64,000 bases of DNA from Pyrenochaeta sp. MPI-SDFR-AT-0127 (lineage: Eukaryota; Ascomycota; Dothideomycetes; Pleosporales; Cucurbitariaceae), in contig JAGTJM010000109.1 in NCBI GenBank assembly GCA_020747015.1, positions 1-64,000 of the forward strand, read 5' to 3'. Under the pieces are notes generated by a model. The model saw nothing but the letters and a program-made list of their open reading frames with translations, did not search any database and had not been told where the DNA came from. Below, one piece after another: positions 57,787 to 64,000 of the stretch. Both the position numbers and the translations under genes were made by a program. Positions within the stretch are counted from its first letter, which is position 1; each line of letters begins with the position of its first letter.

Positions 57787-59743
57787 AGGTAGTGGAAGCT
57801 AGATATATACATACATCTTGAGCTATTCTTCTATTTATAAGTTACTTCTAAGATTAGAAAATGGCATACCCCATTTATGGGCACCTATAATATTTTAAAA
57901 ATAGCACGCCGTACTAAGACGTTTCACACTGCAGGAGCGCTATGGATATCAATTAACATCAAAATGCTAGATTATTCTTAAAAGCTATTAACTACTATAG
58001 GAATATAGAATCTAGGGAAAATTAAGACGCTGAAGTACAGTCTTCTTCTTCTTCTTCTTCTTCTTCTTATTTCATTTACCCTAACCTCTCCCGTGGGATA
58101 TGCAGGCTACCACTACTAAGATCTATCCTTTATCTACAATATTGTGAATGTAAACTATTATATACACGACGTTTTTACCTCGTTAGGGCCTGTGGCGGTT
58201 CCTCTACTATTAAGGTTCTATCTTAACTTTGGTGTAGTTCGCTACATATAAAATAAGAAATTCCTTTATTAAATACTCTCTTTCTAACCTATATCTACTC
58301 TCTTATCTAGCTCTTATATTCTTTATAGCCATTCTCTCGGTATATATTATAGACTTGAATTATATCTTCTAGCTTCTAAATTCAGTAAATAACTACTACA
58401 TTATCCTCCTTATATATCTAATAGGAATCTAGTAAACGCTAGGAGCGCTAAGAGTAAAAAATTTACTAATAAGTTCGTCGCTTTTATAGCTAGGTAATAG
58501 TATAGTATATCTATATATTATATATTAAATCGATTCGGCTTAAACGGCAAGAGCTTATTATAGAAGCGGTTATATAGGTCTTCTATAGTAAGGGTCAGCG
58601 TCAGTATATTATAGTATGGCCTAGTCGTTAGTGTACTTATTAATTATAGTAAGGTTAGTAACTATAGAGTAGGTGTTAACGATTTAGGAGTAGGCCGATT
58701 CTAGTTAGATCTTAGGGGGGTCTTAAGGACTAAGGCGTATATCGGCTTTATAGTCTTCAGTGATATAGGAGATGATACGGGGGTTATTAGAGGCGGGGTT
58801 TAAGGAGTGGTTAGTTCGCGTGTTAGAAGCTCAGGGCTTTACTCTCTAATTAGCGGCTGTGCGTCTAGGAGAATATTCGTTTGTGGTGGAGAGTTCGTTA
58901 AGGTCGATAACGCGGCTATAACGGCCGGGGTCTATTAAATAGAGCTCTCTATACAGAGGCGCGCGTCGCAGCGTATATCTGCCCACAGACAGCCCTTCTC
59001 GTGCTGTTTAAGCAATTCCCCTTTAGTATAGGGTCTAACAGGATCCTATAATAGCACCTCTTCTCTGTAGGTAAAATAGCGGACGTTATCGTATCCTTTA
59101 TCGCAGGGATTGTGATAGAACCTGAGGCGGGCCAGTTACTAAGGTAGGAGATTTATATAAGGCCAATCGTGGAAGGAAAGCTCTCTAGAGGAGATAGTGG
59201 CGAACTAAGTTACGATAGAGATAAAGGTAGTAGCGTTGTTCAGCGTGCGCGTTAGTATTCGTGCGTGTTATCGCGATTCAGTCGTGTCATTAGCTTTGGC
59301 GGTGTCGGGAAATTTGAGGGAGGTCGGTAGCGAGGGGAAAGGGAAATACCCGGGCTGCAGGGCAGTCCTTGGTTTCTTCTTCTTAGTCTTCTGTGGTGGC
59401 ATCTTTTCTTCCTCCGACTGTGTCTTGTCAGCTGCTACCTCTGGAACAACCGCTTGCACAGACGGTCGCTCTTGGCAAGGAACGCCCGGTGTCGATCCTC
59501 ACACTCTGCTTCCTCGCTATGGCGGAGGGTAAGACGCTCCGCTTCCTCACAAAAGGACTGGCGGCGAAACCATCAACATATTAATGCAATAAGTTATTAA
59601 AGAAATTGAAATTAAACTTGCAATGTCGCAACTGCTCATAAATGTTTAGCGAGTCGCAAACATGATAATCTCGTCCAGGACGCGAAAGTGGTTCCGTCGC
59701 TGCGGCAGTGAAACCTCCAACCAACTTACCTTCTGAAGCCTGT
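57787..59743. repeat. AT-rich, RIP-degraded block with microsatellite
   Basis: From about 57830 to 59230 the sequence is TA-rich with stops in all frames, as in the other RIP blocks. It includes a (TCT)n microsatellite at 58041-58068. No ancestral protein is readable. From 59240 composition returns to normal up to the 3' end of the HeLo-like gene; short frames there are unsupported. Confidence 0.6.
58041..58068. repeat. (TCT)n microsatellite
   Basis: An uninterrupted 28-bp TCT tract on the plus strand inside the AT-rich block; noncoding. Confidence 0.9.
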
Positions 59744-60717
59744 TTATTTCCCTGATTGAATCGGATGCACGTCTTTGAAAACCAGACCCATAATGACGCC
59801 GGCGCCAGCAAAGCTCCGCTTGTCGGCAGCCACGCCAGAAATGTCCTGTTCCACCTTTGGATCCGCCACGGTATTGATAAATCCTGCGAGCGCAGTGCTA
59901 TCCTCACTCGCTTTGACATCCCTGATCTTCTGCATTGTGTGGTGGATTTTGATTTGCGTGACCAGAACTTCCGAGGAATCCTGGTCGGCCTGAAGCAAGC
60001 GCGACTGCTCTTCGACTTCCTTAAGAGCTAGAGTTCGCTGAACGCCGCCGTCCTCTTCACCCTCCGGCTCTTCCTGAAGCTCGTCTTTGCGCCTTTGAGC
60101 ATCATCTTGCTCCTTCTTCGTAAGATTGATATGTTCCTGTACTGCTCCCTCGAGGGCCTGTAACTGACTCTTGACCTCCTCGCGGTCAGCCTTAGAGGTG
60201 TATTCGGAGCGGAGCTGAACAAAACTATTGAAGAGTTAGTAGAAGTTCGCCATCGTGATATAATATGGCATACTGACAGCTGGGCGCTCCCGACAGCAAA
60301 GTAAACAATGGACTGGCAGGATTGAACTTGTGTCCTCAAAGTACGGATTTTTTCCTTGTTCCACACGCCAACGGACAGTCGATCTCTGAGGGACAACATC
60401 GTACTGCTCGAATGCTTTGTCCACTGTTCGAGTTTCTTCGTGAAGTTGTTCCACGCCTTGCCACAGTTGTTCACAGCTTCCGCAACTCCAGTCTTCATTA
60501 TGTCCTCTTTAGCTGCGGAGTAAATCGCGCTGTCGGAAATTTTAAGGCTTTCGAGTGCAGAGAGCGGACGCTGTATCGCTTCCAGGCTCGAGGCGACGTC
60601 TTGCACTACGTCTTTCGCTTCGGCGAGGCCATTGATGAGGTCACGAAGCTGAGTGATGCTGGAAATGGCGAAATCGGTGATGCCAAGAGCACCCACGGTG
60701 ATGCTGAAGGGCTCCAT
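59744..60717 (-). CDS. HeLo-like / STAND N-terminal domain protein with C-terminal repeats
   Basis: The deduced protein has 304 residues in two exons (60717-60274 and 60214-59744). The 59-nt intron has a CTACTAAC branch point and TTCAG acceptor. It begins MEPFSITVGALGITDFAI, the classic start of fungal HeLo-like/STAND N-terminal domains, with helices through about residue 150 (SIVYFAVGSAQL). A charged coiled-coil region follows (EEVKSQLQALEGAVQEHINL). The C-terminal 60 residues hold two related units of about 21 residues: QKIRDVKASEDSTALAGFI and EQDISGVAADKRSFAGAGV. There is no NB-ARC/NACHT domain in the gene, so it is a stand-alone signalling-domain protein. In fungi such domains act in NLR signalling and incompatibility. 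Start at 60717 chosen because the motif is N-terminal in the family. Confidence 0.75.
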
Positions 60718-60867
60718 ACTACCTTGAGAATAAAATTGACGCAGTTGTACAGATATAGGAGGGAAGGTGAAGGTGAGCTCTTCAGCTATCTGGGCGGGGA
60801 ACTCAGCCGCCACCTCAAGCTCAGCTCGAGCTTGCAAAGGAGTATGAGATATACACAAAACTTAGCT

Positions 60868-61098
60868 ATATTGTTGGTGATAACTTATCCACTAACGACG
60901 CTCTCTGCCGCGAGATCGAATACTGGCTACAATCAGAAGGTATCACCAACTGGAAGGCTACCCAACATCGAATCCGGTGCCATGGCCATGTTATTAACCT
61001 TATCGTCCAGGCCTTCCTTTTCTATGAGAGTAAAAAAGCAGTAGATGCTGCCATGGAGGAGCTTAATCAGCAAGTCAGCTTAGAATATAGTAGCTAAG
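60868..61098 (+). pseudogene. hAT transposase core fragment
   Basis: One plus-strand frame reads YIVGDNLSTNDALCREIEYW, then GITNWKATQHRIRCHGHVINLIVQAFLF, ending at a TAA near 61098. The RIRCxGHxINLIVQAFLF wording is the conserved core of fungal hAT transposases. The remaining 5' and 3' parts are missing or RIP-degraded. It lies immediately beyond the 5' end of the HeLo-like gene. Confidence 0.75.
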
Positions 61099-61592
61099 TA
61101 GAAGCAGAAGCAGAAGCTAGACTACTTCTTTAATTATCCTAATTCACTAGACCTAGCTCCTATTAAGAACTGTTAGCAACTACCAAAGCAATACCTTAAG
61201 AAGTATCCCTATTAGGATGAATTTAAGATAAGAGAGCTAGCTTATAAGGGCTAGCAGCTAGTTTCATAAGACTTTATAAATAAGAGAGTTCATAGTATAC
61301 TAATAAGGCTTTAAGAATATATTAATATAGAGGGTAGAATAACTAGGTATTAACTAAATTAGGCTTAACACTATGAATCCCTATGTATATAGCTATATTA
61401 TACTACCTAGTAGCCTTACTTTAACTATTACTAGCCTATTATACCTATAATTCATTATTTTAGTAGTAATTTAGGTAGCGTTAGGGAACGCGGGGTATCC
61501 TTGGTTATTTTATAGTGCGGTTTATTTTACTTTCTGCGTATATAGGTAACGTAGATCTCGGCTACTTAACTATCCCTATGTCAAATAAAAAA
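61099..61592. repeat. AT-rich, RIP-degraded spacer
   Basis: TA-rich sequence between the hAT fragment and the copia LTR; probably the decayed remainder of the hAT element. No frame readable for long. Confidence 0.5.
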
Positions 61593-61803
61593 TGCTGAAA
61601 TGCGCTTAACAGAAATTAATAATTGCGATAAAATAGAATGTGTGTGTTAATTATCATTGTGTTGCTTATTTAGTTCTGTCTCCTGCTTTCTTCTATGTCT
61701 CCTCTGCTTCCAGAGGTTCCGTGGACTAGTAATAGTTATCAGTCCTACTATTTATCGCCCTTTCTTATGCAGTACTTCTAAGCTTCTCCTTATATCTAAT
61801 ACA
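61593..61803 (-). repeat. Copia 3' LTR, copy 2
   Basis: The reverse complement starts TGTATTAGATATAAGG after a polypurine tract and ends GCGCATTTCAGCA. It matches the LTR at 50766-50977. Its outer flank is the A-rich TCAAATAAAAA. Confidence 0.82.
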
Positions 61804-64000
61804 CCCCCTTAGCTTAGAAACCGCTTTAAGCTAGATAAGAACTGCTTATATTATCTTCTAATAAGCCTAGAGCTCGTGTGCAAGAAGCGTTAATTACCGT
61901 CTAGCTACGCCTATTTAATCTCTAGCTTCTTAATTTAGCTTTAGATCTCTTTAAGGCGCGCTACTATTATTTCTCTACTTCCTATACGCTCTATAAGGCC
62001 TATTTAGCTTAGAAACTGTGCCTATTTATTAGCTGGCAGCGCTTTTGTAAAGCTATTAGCTAGTATATTAGCTAATTAGATATAGATAACCTAAATACTT
62101 CTTCTTAATACTTCCTATCTTAGCTAATAATTATAAATGTCTATATACCGGAGCTTAGTTTATAACCGTAAGACCTCTTCATTAATTAGCCGGATGGTTT
62201 AAGTATTATCGCATTATATCGTGATTATATCCTTAAATAAATTAATTTACAGTTCCTTAAGTAGTCGTGATATGAATATAGCTTCTTTTATAACTTATAA
62301 TAGCGTAAGAAGCTCAGCTTCTATAGTCAAGGTTATAACTATATCTTACTTACTTACTTTCTAAGTAATTAAGCCACTAAATAACTTAATTATATATCCC
62401 TGCAAGCTCTTTCTATCTAGTATATTATCGGCGAAAGAGGCGTCGCTCGCGACTTTAAGTCGACTATCTCCGCTAAGCTCGAGCGCTCGATTTTTGGTAC
62501 TCTGCAGGTAGAGTAGAACTCGGTCGGCTCTATTATGATGCTCCTGTCCTAGATTCATTAGAAAGCGTGCAAGTCGTGACGTCGCGAATATAATATCTAG
62601 ACGGGTAGTCACAGCTACAAACATTAGGGATCTAATCTTTCGCTGGTACTTGTTAATTTCTAACGGAGTAGCTAGGCCTTCTCGAGGCTTAAGTTTAATA
62701 GCCGCTATTAGAGTGTTATATCGGATGTCCTTTCTATTAACTAAGCGGCTGATCTTGTCTGCGTATGCTGCTTATAATAGCTGGATCTTACGCTGCGCTC
62801 GGTTCCTAATAACTTTAACTCTAAGAAACTATTAAAGATTATCTCTACCTGTGATAGAGTACTTATCTCTAAGATGTTGAATCGCTTGCTGGGCTTTAGT
62901 CTCGTTCTGCTTACTATATGTAAGAATGATATCGTCGACATAGAAGAATATGATAATTCCGTCTTTAATTAGATAGTATGGCTCGTAAGGGACGCCCTGA
63001 AAGCCCAGTTTCTTGAGGGTTAATATGAATTCCTTCTACTAGAGGACTGGTGATATTTGGAGCCTATATAAGGCCTTATTAACTTGCAGTACTGTCCTAG
63101 GCTTCCGATAACTATATAGCATTCTTATGTAGATCTCTCGGTCTATTGCTGCATAAACGAAAGTATTCGTGACGTTGTACTGTTTGAGCTCGAGATCGAA
63201 ATAAGCAGCGATCGCTATTAGTATTCGAAACGACCGGCTCGCGAGAGTAGCTATATAGGTTTCCTGAGAAGTAATATTTCTCTATTAGTCTCCTTAGGCG
63301 ACTAATCGCGCCTTACAGCTCTTAAAGCGATAGTCCTTGTCGAGCTTGTAGGTGTACACCTATATGCAGTCTAAGATCTGTTGACCCTTTACTTTTACTA
63401 TCTTTACGGGCACTTCAGACTATAATTTTATCTGCTTATAACTCTTAAGATGCTCTCTCTAGGCTTCCTTCTAGTAGTCTCTAAGTAGATGTTCTTCTAC
63501 CTGCCTCTAGGTTGACGGCGGCGGTGGAAGTTGGTTAAGATGAGGCCTTAGTCCTTATGCCAGCATTCGTTTCATTTAAGCTTTATCTACTGGCCTGCCT
63601 TCGTACGTTCTGATGTTCCCAGCCTGTATCCTAGCCATGAATGCGGCCTTCTATGGGATAGTCTTTGATGAGGCATCTAAGTCCTGAGTATCTTCATGAT
63701 AAGCGCCTGCTAGTAGATGCGCAAGCAGAGCTACCGGCGGTGGAGTCGCTGGTGGTGTGGGATAGGTGTAATCCGTCTTCCTTCCTTAGCGGTATCCTGG
63801 GCTATTATATTCTTAGGTTGGCTTAGTATCCTGTGTTGTATCATCTTTAAAGAAAGCTTTAGTCTCTGGTTGATCGTAGGTAGGTTCTGGAAGCTCAGCG
63901 GATCTTACCTATGCAGCTATCTCGTTTAAGGTGCTGTGCATGAGATTGTCTATAATATCTTCTGTCTTCCCGTTAAATATCGTGTCTTCGTCGAACACTA
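61593..64000 (-). mobile_element. Ty1/copia retrotransposon, RIP-mutated, copy 2 (runs off window)
   Basis: Minus-strand element whose 3' LTR is at 61593-61803, followed upstream by a polypurine tract, RNase H and reverse transcriptase. Readable motifs include FYVDDII (about 62930-62945), TTRLDIIFATSRLARF and SDASFADN. Stops interrupt all frames. Compared with copy 1 at 49.75-50.98 kb, substitutions in the shared RNase H segment are almost all of the C-to-T or G-to-A kind (Pro to Leu, Ala to Val, Gly to Ser, Glu to Lys, Asp to Asn). Integrase and gag would lie right of the window. Confidence 0.88.

Noticed and set aside
59268..59459. Lys-rich minus-strand frame that could be an extra 3' exon of the HeLo-like gene
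   Set aside because: The deduced gene already ends at a stop at 59744, and no splice pair joining the two was found.
1..64000. tRNA, rRNA, CRISPR arrays and operon-type features
   Set aside because: No B-box (GGTTCGANTCC) with a convincing cloverleaf was found by eye; the window is eukaryotic, so CRISPR arrays, ribosome binding sites and operons do not apply.

Overview
This window looks like the genome of a filamentous ascomycete (Pezizomycotina, probably Dothideomycetes). The genes carry short GT-AG introns of about 44-81 nt, often with a CTAAC-like branch point. The gene families (Zn2Cys6 regulators, BIM1-like copper protein, HeLo/STAND-type N-terminal domains, kinase-TPR proteins) are fungal. 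Transposons and AT-rich blocks show TpA-rich decay typical of repeat-induced point mutation (RIP). Splice sites below were deduced by hand from reading frame, motif continuity and junction signals; no alignment was run.

0-7 kb: a CorA-like gene fragment runs off the left edge, followed by a RIP-degraded block and a large Zn2Cys6 regulator whose zinc cluster is split by an intron. 7.6-22.1 kb is an accessory metabolic stretch: a Baeyer-Villiger monooxygenase, a secreted protein, two short-chain dehydrogenases, an enoyl-reductase-like MDR and a pathway-type Zn2Cys6 regulator, with a 427-bp MITE that has 87-bp perfect inverted repeats. The genes resemble the tailoring part of a secondary-metabolite locus, but no backbone synthase is present.

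23-43.5 kb is gene-dense and more conserved: a small NTF2-like protein, a BIM1-like GPI-anchored copper protein, a dynamin-like GTPase, the Dug2 peptidase of glutathione degradation, and several conserved fungal proteins of unknown function.

44-64 kb is a transposon-rich compartment with two pogo/Fot1-type elements, two hAT fragments and two copies of one Ty1/copia retrotransposon in opposite orientation. Between the transposon clusters lies the most interesting locus. A gene for an alpha/beta-hydrolase, helical region and pseudokinase fusion is transcribed divergently from a gene for an intact-looking kinase fused to a TPR-like array. A small secreted protein and a HeLo-like signalling-domain protein with two C-terminal pseudo-repeats lie beside them. 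By architecture the pair suggests a fungal allorecognition or cell-death module, loosely like an active kinase paired with an MLKL-type pseudokinase executor; that function is inference.
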